In this document: in pieces, positions 54,430 to 64,000 of the stretch
Numbering within the stretch: position 1 is the stretch's first letter
Layout of the letters: each line of letters begins with the position of its first letter
Origin: Capronia americana
Lineage: Eukaryota > Ascomycota > Eurotiomycetes > Chaetothyriales > Herpotrichiellaceae
Length of the DNA stretch: 64,000 nt
Direction: 5' to 3'
Assembly (NCBI GenBank): GCA_016110215.1
Contig: JADWQD010000010.1
Span: 1,828,905 to 1,892,904 of the forward strand
Position numbers and translations under genes: made by a program
Notes under the pieces: generated by a model
The model's database searches: none
What the model was told of the DNA's origin: nothing
The model's input: the letters and a program-made list of their open reading frames with translations, nothing else

Positions 54430-56687
54430 ATGTACACTGCTTCCGCCACCTTCAAGAACATCAGGAACTGCCGGAATCTCAGTGGAACCAGGCCGGTACC
54501 TACGGGACCGTTCCCTAGAGTAAGTCGCGACATCGACAACACAGGGTCGACAACGCTAACCTCTATAGCTGTCTCAAACAGGTGCACTTCTCAGCACTCC
54601 AAGCAATGGTACATTCCACTCCCCTTCGGAAGTCGTGCGCCGAGGCTTCCGATCTCGGATTGTCGTTCTACATTCATTATGGCGCTGAAACTGTGCCAGG
54701 AGGGTCTAGCAGTCCAGCTAGCGACAAGGACACTCTCTCAAACCACCCAAAGACTGGAACACCGGCTCCTAGACTTCGGCCCCTTATTCCGCCAAGACGC
54801 AGCTCGAAGTCCCTTTTCCGATACATAACGACAAACTATACAGATAGCACAAGCGAGGCCGATCTCTCCTCTCCGATCTCTCCGTCTCTATCTGTACAAG
54901 GATCGCGACAGCGCCAGACGGGGAGACGGATCCCATCTGAGCGACATTACCCTGGTCAAGGACGTCGAAGACACGAGGACAATGACGCATTACAACCGCT
55001 TGGGCGGGAATTTACGTTCACTCAGCGGTCCGATGTCTGGTCATTCGAGACGAGCTCCTGGAACACCATCCCAGACGAGGCGGCCAGAAAGGAACCCGAT
55101 CACGACCAAGCAGCGTCGGACGAACCGATTTCAGATAAGCCCATCTCTGGAGAGCGGATTGCAGCCGAAGCAGCAGAATATTGTCGATCGGCAACTGCCT
55201 TGCAGCCAATCATACACGAACCGGCATGTTCTTCGGGCGAGCAGCAGCATCCAAAACCCTCCGAAACCGTCGAAGGTCTGCCCCAATCGGACAGGCTCAT
55301 GCTACAGCCTGCCGCGCAATCTTTTGGGCCTCGTCTAGCATGTACAGGGAACTGTCAAACAAGCGTCGCTTTACTTCCTTCCGGTCCTTGTACCCCACCT
55401 TTCACACGGCCACTACAAGCATCGCATGGTCAAGCAAACCAAATTTCGACCGATGCTGACAAGGGACCCCGCTCACCTTCAGAACACCAACCCGCGTCCA
55501 ATGCCACAGAAAGCACCCAACCCGCAGCAAGAAGCATGAAGAGCTCGCAAACACAGTGGTCACACTTGTCCCGTTGGTCAGATGAGTTCGATCAGTTTCC
55601 AGACACCTTAAAATGCCCGTTAGTCGAACTGCAGGCTGCTGGAGCCGATAGTGTGTCCAGCTCTAGACTTGAGCAACTAGACCACGGCTTTGAGGTCTCG
55701 ACCGCTCTGAACACCCGGCGGCGGGATTCAACCACACGGAGTCATCAACACTATGCGGAAAACTCACACACCATACACGCAGGAGATGGTCACCCTATGA
55801 TCGTCATTAAAGGTGCTAGGGAGGAAGGTACTGCGACGCCAAATGAGGTATCCGTGGAAGTCGAAGCTCAGCCATCAGCCTCTGCGGATCACGTACAACC
55901 ACAACAGGAATGCCAAGCTACGACACTGCCGAACCTTGTACCACCCGAAGCTCGACGACAACTTTTGGCCCCCGGTGTCGCTGCGCACAGCACCACTGAG
56001 TTGCTGTGGCAGATGGAGGAACACATCCACCAGCTTGTGTTTGAAGAGCAATCTCACCGTGAAGAGCTCCGAATTCTGCTTGGTGAAAACCGTCTCTTGC
56101 AGCGGGAACTAGATGCAGCACGCGGCACGACAAGAGAGCGTGACGGGGAGATTGCTCGCCTGCGCAGCCTGCTGGGAGAAGACAAAGGCCCACGCCCTCT
56201 CCAACCGTACATCACACCGTCGGCCACTCGAAACGCGGGACCTGCCCAGCGTGTTGGTGGACGCTCTCAGATGAACCATGGGGCTCAGGATTCTGAGCAG
56301 CAGTCCTCTTGCGATGCCAGCGACTTACCCTGTCAAGTTAATATAGCACCCCGAGTCATGTCAAGGGCTCCAGTCTACAATCATGGTTCGCCAGAACAAC
56401 GGGTCATTCCTCGTAGTCGACCTGCACCGCCACCTCAACGACCACAATTATCGTCTGGCCCTGGAGGTGACGCTGCCGAAGACGTGAGCGAAAAAGAGAG
56501 CAGCGACTTGTATGCCAGCGTATGGGCACAAGAGTCATTCAACGAGGAAAAGAGTGCCGACCAGATTGATAGCGACACGGGAAGCGTTGTCCGCCACGAG
56601 GATAGACATTCTGTCGTTGATGGAGACTCTGAATTCGACGACGATGTTGGTCTTCAGGCAAGCGAGTCGAATTCTTCACCACTCTGA
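54430..56687 (+). CDS. Array member A: large disordered/coiled-coil protein, unknown family
   Basis: A two-exon model, 54430-54519 and 54582-56687 (intron gtaagt...caaacag), gives 731 residues; the in-frame ATG at 54606 is an alternative start. The N-terminal two thirds are Ser/Pro/Gln-rich and probably disordered. Landmarks shared with member C, in order: RWSDEFDQFPD (about 55572), LEQLDHGFEV, a helical block HIHQLVFEEQSHREELRILL ending TRERDGEIARLRSLL (about 56020-56180), and SSDLYASVW near 56500, then an acidic tail. No known domain, signal peptide or membrane span is seen. The long uninterrupted frame argues that it is expressed or was until recently. Function unknown. Confidence 0.7.
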
Positions 56688-57383
56688 ACTTCTTTCACCT
56701 GAATCGCTTGTTATGCGGGACATGCACAGGAGGTAAAAACCGCTGGGTACATTACTGGCCAACCGTGTTGTATTTCGACCTTTGCGAAGAGCGGGACAAG
56801 ATAGACAGCGAAAGGGAGAACCGAGAGCACGACAGACTTTCAAAAGCTGGAAGTGTGCATTGCGGGTCATCGATCTTATCCGGTGCATGAGTTCTTCCAA
56901 CTACACAAGTGAGGAGTTTCCGCCCGTCAGCTTTCCCAGGACGAGGTCCGAGTTTGTGCGGCCAATCGGTGCAGGCTTAGCCGCTTCCTACCTTCTGTTC
57001 CAACGATCGCGAACATGCCGCATGGTCTAGGTAACCTTGCATCAGGCAAGTGCATACTATGATTCTCTAGGTTGGTACCAGGTAGCTAATGACCGCCATG
57101 TTAGGGTTCATTCTGGTAGTGGATTGTCACTCAAAGGCAGCTATTCGACCAGCGACTTACGCATCGAGTATCCGCTGCCTTCCAGTTCCATTGCCTAAGA
57201 GTGTCACTCAGTGACGGTGATCTTCACTGCCACTATCCCGTATGACCTTCTCTCAATCCTTTTCTTTATATATGTGGCAAAAAGAGTCTATTGGTGACAT
57301 CTCCAGCGAGTGTTTGACACAATCAGACGATAGGAGTCCGCGTTCCTGGTTTCGATCCATGACCCTCTGTCCTTTTTGTCACT
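56688..57383. other. Spacer between array members A and B
   Basis: About 700 bp with no supported gene. Includes the 3' flank of A and the likely promoter of B. Confidence 0.35.
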
Positions 57384-58184
57384 ATGGGCAAGGTTAAGAC
57401 ACCTGAGGGAGCGATGCGGGCAAATCTGACAGCCGTGGGTGACCGGTATGGAGGCTCGAATCAGCACATTGTGGAGACTGAGAACGGGGATCACAGTTGG
57501 AGTCCCTTTCCTAGCCGTTCAAATCAGCTTCGTCACACACCAGGGGCCAACTTGCAGATCATCAACAACCATCATATGCCTCCCCGAGGGCGCGAGGCAG
57601 GCAGCCCTCTGACTGTAAACGGTCGGGGTCTGGGTTCTGGTGCGTCAACGGACCCTTGTCCCCTCTGGCAACATCGCAGACCTGACGATGGTTTGAGTGA
57701 CCTTGGGACACTCCCCGATCCCTTCGTCCAATCCTTCAGAGCAGGCATTGACCGGTTTTGGAATGTGGCATCTACGACCGCAATTTACAGGCTCCCGGCG
57801 CCGCCACCGAGACTCAGCCGTCAGGATGTGGAGTGGATGAAGCGTCGTTGGGGTAGCGAATATGAAGACCCGCGCATGTTGGTGGGACCATGGGACAACG
57901 AGGTCAAGACACTGTCAAAAAGGTACGATTGCTCGCAAGACCACAAGGTACCGACAACGCTGCGCAACGCCATCAAAGAAAAACTAAGCGAAGATGTGCC
58001 TGGGCGAGGCGATGGCGACAGAGAGCACCCGGCTTCTTCCCAAAATCGTACGGCGCGTTTCAGGACAGCACGACCTTACTCAGCCCGCAATATGGTCCTG
58101 CTCATTGTATTGCTGCTGATGATGCTCGTCTTACTCCTAAGGATCCCACGGGCCGAACTCATTGGGAGATTTAAGATCCATTGA
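57384..58184 (+). CDS. Array member B: tail-anchored-like protein, unknown family
   Basis: Single exon, 266 residues, from ATG 57384. The N-terminal half is hydrophilic and low complexity. SDLGTLPDPFVQSF (about 57703) resembles the DPF[VL] segment of members C and D. A helix-rich region follows (RLSRQDVEWMKRRWGSEYED). Near the end there is one strongly hydrophobic span (VLLIVLLLMMLVLLL) with a short basic tail, the layout of a tail-anchored membrane protein. It lacks the coil block of A, C and D. Membership of the family rests on position, strand and one short motif, so it could instead be unrelated. Confidence 0.6.
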   Translation: MGKVKTPEGAMRANLTAVGDRYGGSNQHIVETENGDHSWSPFPSRSNQLRHTPGANLQIINNHHMPPRGREAGSPLTVNGRGLGSGASTDPCPLWQHRRPDDGLSDLGTLPDPFVQSFRAGIDRFWNVASTTAIYRLPAPPPRLSRQDVEWMKRRWGSEYEDPRMLVGPWDNEVKTLSKRYDCSQDHKVPTTLRNAIKEKLSEDVPGRGDGDREHPASSQNRTARFRTARPYSARNMVLLIVLLLMMLVLLLRIPRAELIGRFKIH

Positions 58185-58928
58185 ATCAAACTACAACCAG
58201 CTCCGGTTCCCAATACGGCCTGGGGCAAGTTCTTTCAATGTTGCTACTGGGTATACCCGAAAGTAGGATGGAATAACGCCAAGGCAGACTACCACCACAT
58301 CGAGGATGCAAATGCAGCATTACGAGTTCGCGAAGCCTGTTCAAATACTGCCTGGACGCACCGAAGTGTAACAAGCTCCCAAGATTCCGTTCGTCTGATT
58401 TGCTCTGCACGGGGATGCACTTTCCAACAAGGCGTACGAGGCTTGGCTCTGCTCTCGTCAAACTCGATCTACCAGGAACCGAACACACCAGCTTCATTCG
58501 ATTTACTATCAAGGGAATATACGGATTAAACGCAGACCAGGTGCGCTACAATGGTTCGGAGAGTTTCCGAGAAGCCCTGCTGAGGGCACCCAACCCAATC
58601 CGAGGCTTCTCAAAGAGCTTTGATCCACTCTAACAATGGCTTTGTGACTCGAGCCCATTCTACCTGTCCGGCCAAGGCAGTTGTATGGGCTCTGCCACTG
58701 CGACCCCCATCCTTTCAGAGCCGGCAGCCTCGTCCACTGCCTGTAGAGGGCATTGATAATAGAAGATGTGCCTTCCTGAGCCTGAGCTTGCTTCTCTCCT
58801 CCGTATTTGCTTTCTCGACGATATCCCGCAACAACACACTGCTGGCGAAATCCTCTCCTCTGTTGTGCAAGGACAAGAACCCACCACTACCATACCGACA
58901 GACTCATACCACCAAAATCATTGCTACC
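58185..58928. other. Spacer and leader before array member C
   Basis: 744 bp. An in-frame extension of C reaches to 58620 but is pyrimidine-rich leader-like sequence, so it is treated as 5' UTR and promoter. No other gene. Confidence 0.4.
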
Positions 58929-60779
58929 ATGCCTGTCAAGTCTGCATCCCGAGATAGAAAGCGACACTGCAAGCTTAAGGGTCTTCTCAAAAGTGCCTGG
59001 GCGGATTTGCGTTCTGTATTCCACAGTGCCAAGCCTGCCGAGCATCTTGAAGCCCGGAAGAAAGATACCCCTGCAAATCGAGGACCCAATGTCGTCAGCG
59101 ATGATCTGTTTCAAGGAGCATCGACCATATTGGATGTTGCCCGTCTCTCTCAGGCCCGTTCCGTACCACAACTGTCAGAGAAGTCCGCTTCGAGACCATT
59201 GACAGCAAGGTATGTCATCCGTAGTCGGACGAATCACGCTGTTCAACCTAGTGACTTGTCTGACGCCTCAGCCTCGAAGCCACAGCGGCTCTCTAAGAAA
59301 CTGAGTGAGATTTCGGCGTCTTCCCTCGCTCAGCCTTCGGTGTATTTTGCACCCCCTTGCCAACCTAGTTGTCAAAGAGCCGAGGAACACCATGCTACCG
59401 AGCTCACGACACCTGCAGTGCTGCCTGGAGAGCATAAAGATGATGACCTTGCCGTTCAGCCCTCAAATCCCTCTCCGGAAACCCGGCCAGAGCATGCCGC
59501 AGTTGCTAGAGCGAGCGACTTCGACCTATACCCTACCAAGCAAGGTCCATTTCATCTCCCGCAGCCCAGAGCTTCCGAGGAGATAGAAGCTCAGATTTCC
59601 GGCTCTTCGCCGCACGAAAATGACTCGACAAACCAATCTCTATCTCCCATGGTGTCTTCCCGGCACTTGGCTTCTGGGGCCTCGAGTAATGACACGTTCG
59701 CCTTCTGGAAACAGCCAAAATCCAAAAATGCTGTTGCGAAAAGCATCTCTTTTGGTGGCCTTGAAGGTCTCAGTGACCCATTCTTGCCGTTGAGGTCAGA
59801 GAAGGAGTCTCTCGGGACAACCGTCCACGTAACCGCGGCCCATTCAAACACTCAAGTTCAGAAAATCACAGATGCCGAGACAATGATCGCTGCCGAAAAC
59901 CGGACCCCGAAGTCTCCGGCACGTTGGTCCGATGATTACGACCAGTTCTCGTCAGACGGACAAAATCGTCGCTTGACGGAAATTGCACCAGGACAGTACG
60001 AGCTGCTAGACAGAGGATATCACCTAAGGGCACCACCGATGCTCATCACTCGTATCCCGCGCGTCCGGCAGTTGATCGCAGATGACTCGTCTGACGAAGG
60101 TGAAGCTACGGCGGCAAAGCCTGAGCCTTTCATTCGAGAACGACAGCGGCCTCTACAGGAACACATTCTTCCTCAGCCTATTCCGGTGATGGTGCCATTG
60201 GCTGCGGCAATTGAGAACACCCAGTCAGCAATGAACTATTTGACTGAGCGGCTGAACGACCTGGTCTTCCAGGCCCAGACGCATTTCTGGAATGCTGGAG
60301 TCTTTGCTGGGCGAGTTGCGACTCGCGACCAGGAACTAGCAACAGCTCTACAGAATGTCGTCGAGAGAGATGTTGAGATTGAGCGACTACGAGATCTCCT
60401 TGACACCAGGGAGACAGGAATTGAACCGTTACGGGCTCAAAAATCACCTGATGAGCATCCCACGCCCTTTGGCCGTGGTTACGGGGACGAGTGTGAGACA
60501 TCGGATCTCTATGGCGGAAGCAGCTATCGTGTAGGTGGAGAAGGAGGCGATGAGGCTCCGGCCATTGACATCGTCGAGACTTCGTTCCTTCACGAGTATC
60601 AAGAGACCAACGGTGATCAGCGATCTGAACCCGACGATGAAGATGAGGTTCTGTTGAGCGCGGCTACAGACACTCGTCGATACCGTTTTGTACAACTGGA
60701 GACGGCATCCGACGGCGCCCTGCCTGGCCTCCACGAATTTCCCAGCCCTCCACGATATATCCAACCACACTCTGCTTGA
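58929..60779 (+). CDS. Array member C: large disordered/coiled-coil protein, unknown family
   Basis: Single exon, 616 residues from MPVKSASRDRKRHCK, chosen because a basic start of the same type (MAPTKSSRLFSRVKSVFH) opens member E, and both have an SVFH. A Ser/Pro-rich middle contains ISFGGLEGLSDPFLPLRS (about 59747-59800). Then come RWSDDYDQFSSD (about 59922), YELLDRGYHL, and a long helix with AMNYLTERLNDLVFQAQTHF and ENVERD-type ending VVERDVEIERLRDLLD (about 60200-60410). ETSDLYGGSS (about 60496) starts an acidic tail. Blocks are collinear with A and D. No known domain recognised. Confidence 0.72.
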   Translation: MPVKSASRDRKRHCKLKGLLKSAWADLRSVFHSAKPAEHLEARKKDTPANRGPNVVSDDLFQGASTILDVARLSQARSVPQLSEKSASRPLTARYVIRSRTNHAVQPSDLSDASASKPQRLSKKLSEISASSLAQPSVYFAPPCQPSCQRAEEHHATELTTPAVLPGEHKDDDLAVQPSNPSPETRPEHAAVARASDFDLYPTKQGPFHLPQPRASEEIEAQISGSSPHENDSTNQSLSPMVSSRHLASGASSNDTFAFWKQPKSKNAVAKSISFGGLEGLSDPFLPLRSEKESLGTTVHVTAAHSNTQVQKITDAETMIAAENRTPKSPARWSDDYDQFSSDGQNRRLTEIAPGQYELLDRGYHLRAPPMLITRIPRVRQLIADDSSDEGEATAAKPEPFIRERQRPLQEHILPQPIPVMVPLAAAIENTQSAMNYLTERLNDLVFQAQTHFWNAGVFAGRVATRDQELATALQNVVERDVEIERLRDLLDTRETGIEPLRAQKSPDEHPTPFGRGYGDECETSDLYGGSSYRVGGEGGDEAPAIDIVETSFLHEYQETNGDQRSEPDDEDEVLLSAATDTRRYRFVQLETASDGALPGLHEFPSPPRYIQPHSA

Positions 60780-61511
60780 TTCAGGGTCAAACGATGTGTT
60801 CTTGTGGGGTTTGGGCCGAAAAGGACACGAGGACATGGTAAGCAATCTTTCGGAATGTGGAAAATGTACCAATTAAACAGAGACTGTGGAATAGTTGAGA
60901 CCCTGAGATAACAGGTCAGATTCCTCACCACATAGAAAGGTTACTGCTCCACGGTAAGTGGATTTTGTTCGTAAATGGGATGATCATTCAGAATACTTCA
61001 GAACATGTCCAGAGGACTGACCAGCTACAGCTGCGCTTCACCACTGTCCTGGACATTCTTAATCATTGAAGACGGCAAGCAGTCGCTGCAATGTGCTTCC
61101 CCGTTGAGGTCCCGGTTCGCATGTATTGATCACGACAGCTGGACGCCCGATCTCTGTCCACACAATGGGCCCAGTGACGAGTAAGCCAGCTCAATGATCT
61201 TTGTTCGTTTACTCCACGCCAGCTGACTGGAGCCTTTGTACCGCAGGTATTGAAATCTTGTGAGCCAAGGCAGATACACAACTGCCATGGCACATTCAGT
61301 ACACAAGCAGCTGCCTTTTCCGTTGCCCGTGGACCACGGCGGCAGGGATATCTTCTCCCTTCCACCTTGTCCTAGTTTTTTTCATGTTTCAGAAGCCTCC
61401 ATAATCGGTCTTGCTGGGAATAGTCACGGTGTGCAGACACGAGACCTTCGAACATCAACACAAGTTTCCGAGCTCACTCAGATTCACTCTGTCTCTGAAC
61501 CAAAGATTGCC
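60780..61511. other. Spacer and leader before array member D
   Basis: 732 bp. An in-frame extension of D reaches 61260 but conserved-looking basic sequence starts at 61512. No other gene recognised. Confidence 0.4.
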
Positions 61512-62585
61512 ATGGCGAACAGCGGTCGAAATCGAGGCTTTGGCAAGAAATATGTCCAACCCAACGTCTCTAGGGCCAAGACTTACCTCAAGGCAAAGAC
61601 AATTACTGCCCTGGGTAGGTTCAAACCTGCTCGTAGAGCTCAAGCGCCCCAACCGCATCCTACACATGGTGTTTTCGGCGAACCCCTTTCTCGCACATTG
61701 CCTGCCACAGCAAGTTCAGGAGATGAATCCCCGATCCCTGCCCTTCAGCCAGCACCGGGTTCTTACAGCGCACCACGATCGAGAACCTATGTCATAACGA
61801 GCTCCGTTGAGGACTCTGCTGGTCAAGTAATGCACCCAAGCGCCCGCGCGCAGAGCCCGACGTCACCGGTCGTCCGAACCCCGGCAGTCTCTGCGTCTCG
61901 ACCTCGACTTCGCCGTCAATTGTCTGGAGATAATCCATCTACGCAGCCAGAGAGACTTGGATCTGAGACCACATCCCCGCCCATCTCTCGACTAAACCAG
62001 TCAAGGCCTGAACAACATTTGAGGGTGGCCGGGGAATTCGACGGTCAGATAACTAGGACGTGGTCACACGAAACTGGTGATACTCCTGTGAACGGTTCAT
62101 TCGCCGAGCGCATGAGTCGCAGACAGATTCCCAGCCGCACATTTGGATTCATGGTCGACGGGTTTGATAGTCTTGATGACCCATTCGTCGAACATGTTGA
62201 AGCCACTATTGACGCTCCTGACGCGCCCCACGTTCCGACATCTCAACGAAATGCGCCAGACAGTTGGTCGGACGATGAAGCCAGCGCGCCCCCTGCCCCA
62301 GACCCGGCGCCTGCTCAGCAACAAGACCTTCCGCCGCGAACGTTGGTTCCGCTGTTGTCACACGAGCTTCCTCCCAGGGCTGCCGTTCAAAATTTTCAGT
62401 CGGCCATGTTCGACTTGACCGAGGCACTGAACGACCTTGTCCGTGATAACAGAACTCATCACCACAATTCCAGAGTCCTCACCAGCAGCCTGGCGATTCG
62501 TGAAACGCAGGTTGAGCAGCTACGAAGCCGACTTATGGCAGCGGAAGCGGAGGTTGACATGTTGCGGGAACTGCGGAGACGTTGA
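61512..62585 (+). CDS. Array member D: coiled-coil protein, unknown family
   Basis: Single exon, 357 residues from MANSGRNRGFGKKYVQ, with a basic N-terminus (RAKTYLKAKTITALGRFKPA). The Ser/Pro-rich middle leads to FMVDGFDSLDDPFVEHVEA (about 62150-62205), DSWSDDEAS (about 62258), and a helical block NFQSAMFDLTEALNDLVRDN followed by VLTSSLAIRETQVEQLRSRL, ending in LRELRRR. These match C in order: DPF[VL], WSDD, AM-x-x-LTE-x-LNDLV. Unlike A and C it stops right after the coil, without the SDLY-containing acidic tail. No known domain. Confidence 0.72.
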   Translation: MANSGRNRGFGKKYVQPNVSRAKTYLKAKTITALGRFKPARRAQAPQPHPTHGVFGEPLSRTLPATASSGDESPIPALQPAPGSYSAPRSRTYVITSSVEDSAGQVMHPSARAQSPTSPVVRTPAVSASRPRLRRQLSGDNPSTQPERLGSETTSPPISRLNQSRPEQHLRVAGEFDGQITRTWSHETGDTPVNGSFAERMSRRQIPSRTFGFMVDGFDSLDDPFVEHVEATIDAPDAPHVPTSQRNAPDSWSDDEASAPPAPDPAPAQQQDLPPRTLVPLLSHELPPRAAVQNFQSAMFDLTEALNDLVRDNRTHHHNSRVLTSSLAIRETQVEQLRSRLMAAEAEVDMLRELRRR

Positions 62586-63226
62586 AATGTGAAGATCAGG
62601 GGGACGGCGTGGACGTGCAGAAAGAGACGTTGAAGCCAAACCCATCATTGAGGGTGGGTTTCAAACAGTAAGTTCTGGTACCCTATTGTTTGGCACGCCA
62701 ATTGGTTACTCACAGTTCTACGATTCTAGATCTTCAAGCTACCAATCGCAACCTCGTGCTGTCACTCTCGATGTGACAGCATGGCCGCTGGACTTTCCTT
62801 ACAGCCCTCAGTCTAGCTCCTTTTCTATATATATACATACTGTCGGACATGTGTAGAATGTTGTCTCCTTTCGATCTCACGACCTGGTAAGCCGACCTTG
62901 AGCCGCTACCTCTTCTGTGTCTAACAATGAGCTTTGTTTTCCTGAAACCAAAGCACTGACACTAAGCAGTGGTCCGTCGCTTTGACATCAAGGCAATGTC
63001 TCTTTGTGCAGCGTTGCCATTGCCTACAAAGGAGCAATGAAGTACAGGGTGTTTCGTGCAGCTTCATCGCCGAAAGGGGTGCTCTACTCCTGCATCTTTC
63101 GATTTACCCAGAGTATTCCAGCAGCAACAATTTCGACCTACCTTTACCAGCCCCAAAGCCTTGGCCAGATTTCTCTGCTTGGATACCAACACTCGCGCGC
63201 CAGTAAGCACGAGTCCTCAGTTCAAG
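62586..63226. other. Spacer before array member E
   Basis: 641 bp with no supported gene. A tatata-rich stretch lies at about 62826-62838. Confidence 0.35.
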
Positions 63227-63830
63227 ATGGCCCCGACAAAGTCATCCCGTTTGTTCAGCCGGGTGAAGAGTGTGTTTCATCAGTTCTTCGAGCATCAAGA
63301 CCACAGCAACGATTCACTGTGATCGTTAGCGAGGAGGATTTCACCTGCGAGGCTAGCTCTGACCGGTCTGAAGAGGAGGATACCGTGTCAGAGTTGCCGA
63401 CTTTCCAACAGATCCAACGTTTCCGAGTGCGTCGGCATTCAATGAACTTCCCGCAGGGTTGAGGTAAATTCCCCATCTGACCGTCCCAACTCACCGATGG
63501 TGCCAGAGGTCATGCCGTCGCCTCTCCCAGGGTTAATGCGTCCCAGAATCTCCTCGGAGGTCGCCATCCATAGTGCAACGCTGGCGATGGAGGGGGGTAC
63601 GTCAGGCGAAACTCAACAGGCCATCACCGACCTTGCCGGCCAAGCCTGCGTTTACTTCCACAATGCTGAGGTACATCGACGACAGGCCATCCGTGCTGAA
63701 GGGCGAGAAGCCATCCATGGCTTTGACGTTAGTTGTCGAACGAGACGCTGAGATTCAACGGCTCCGGGACCGTCTTCTGAATCCTCAGGATGAGACTCCT
63801 CCACGGCCAAACCGACGGCTGTCGTTCTAA
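63227..63830 (+). pseudogene. Array member E: frameshifted, shortened family copy
   Basis: Family pieces lie in order but in different frames. MAPTKSSRLFSRVKSVFHQF (from 63227) resembles the N-terminus of C and soon meets a stop at 63320-63322. A second frame carries EEDFTCEASSDRSEEEDTVS to a stop at about 63462. A third (from about 63470) has GETQQAITDLAGQACVYFHN, matching ENTQSAMNYLTERL and HFWNAGV in C. The final frame has VVERDAEIQRLRDRLL, nearly the C motif, ending at 63830. The last frame change needs only one base. I found no intron set that repairs all breaks, so a decayed copy is favoured over a multi-exon gene, though splicing was judged by eye. Confidence 0.6.
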
Positions 63831-64000
63831 ATGTGCATTTCATGCGCGAATGGCGCGCGGGGTCCACTCGCAATCACAGAGAAGGAAGAAGCCAGGTGAG
63901 TGCATGACGCACTTCGAAACTGCATATGACTCTATAAATTCAAACACATTCACTGACCATTTTTCCATTGAAGACAAATTCCGGTGTGCTGCTACATATA
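63831..64000. other. Window edge after array member E
   Basis: 170 bp of non-coding sequence up to the window end. Whether the array continues cannot be seen. Confidence 0.4.

Overview
The window is nuclear DNA of a filamentous ascomycete (Pezizomycotina). Most genes carry short introns (mostly 43-75 nt) with GT..AG borders and readable branch sites. Orthologues of core eukaryotic proteins (Sec22, Elp5, Atg3, Rpt2, Ubc1, cyclin H, Lag1) sit beside fungus-typical families (DUF3433, P450, GH43, PNGase A-like, SnoaL-like). A class such as Eurotiomycetes or Dothideomycetes is plausible, but I cannot fix it from the sequence.

Layout. 0.6-13 kb: sec22 and elp5 tail to tail, a broken salicylate-hydroxylase-like FAD monooxygenase, a DUF3433 membrane protein, a secreted Cys-rich protein, a PNGase A-like amidase, a cyclin and a SnoaL-like protein. 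13-20.6 kb is gene-poor: an intron-bearing tRNA-Met-like gene, a short interstitial TTAGGG tract, one lineage-type coiled-coil gene with a SUMO-interaction-like motif, and a stop-interrupted relic that resembles its N-terminus. 20.6-25.6 kb: a SAM methyltransferase and a P450 end to end, an ERG6 (sterol 24-C-methyltransferase) relic, and a secreted Cys-rich protein. 27-33 kb: a four-helix membrane protein, a 14-bp tandem repeat, a small secreted protein and a secreted GH43 enzyme. 34.6-53.1 kb is a dense housekeeping block: SNRNP27-like splicing factor, atg3, a lipid-droplet-type membrane protein, a Gfo/Idh/MocA oxidoreductase, rpt2 facing ubc1 across a shared promoter, ccl1, lag1 and a STRAP-like WD40 protein.

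54.4-64 kb holds the most unusual content: four long open genes and one decayed copy, all on the + strand, with no family I recognise. At least four share short collinear blocks: a WSD-[DE]-x-DQF-like motif, a DPF[VL] motif, a helical/coiled-coil block ending in ERD-x-EI-x-RLR-[DS]-LL, and an SDLY motif in an acidic tail. This looks like a local tandem expansion of a fast-evolving family, and it is my main candidate for something undescribed. It may continue past the window edge.

Functional links: rpt2 and ubc1 are divergently arranged ubiquitin-proteasome genes. The methyltransferase and P450 could form a small metabolic pair, but no backbone enzyme is present, so I do not call a biosynthetic cluster. 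Gene models were spliced by eye from ORFs, splice consensus and family knowledge; no database search was possible.
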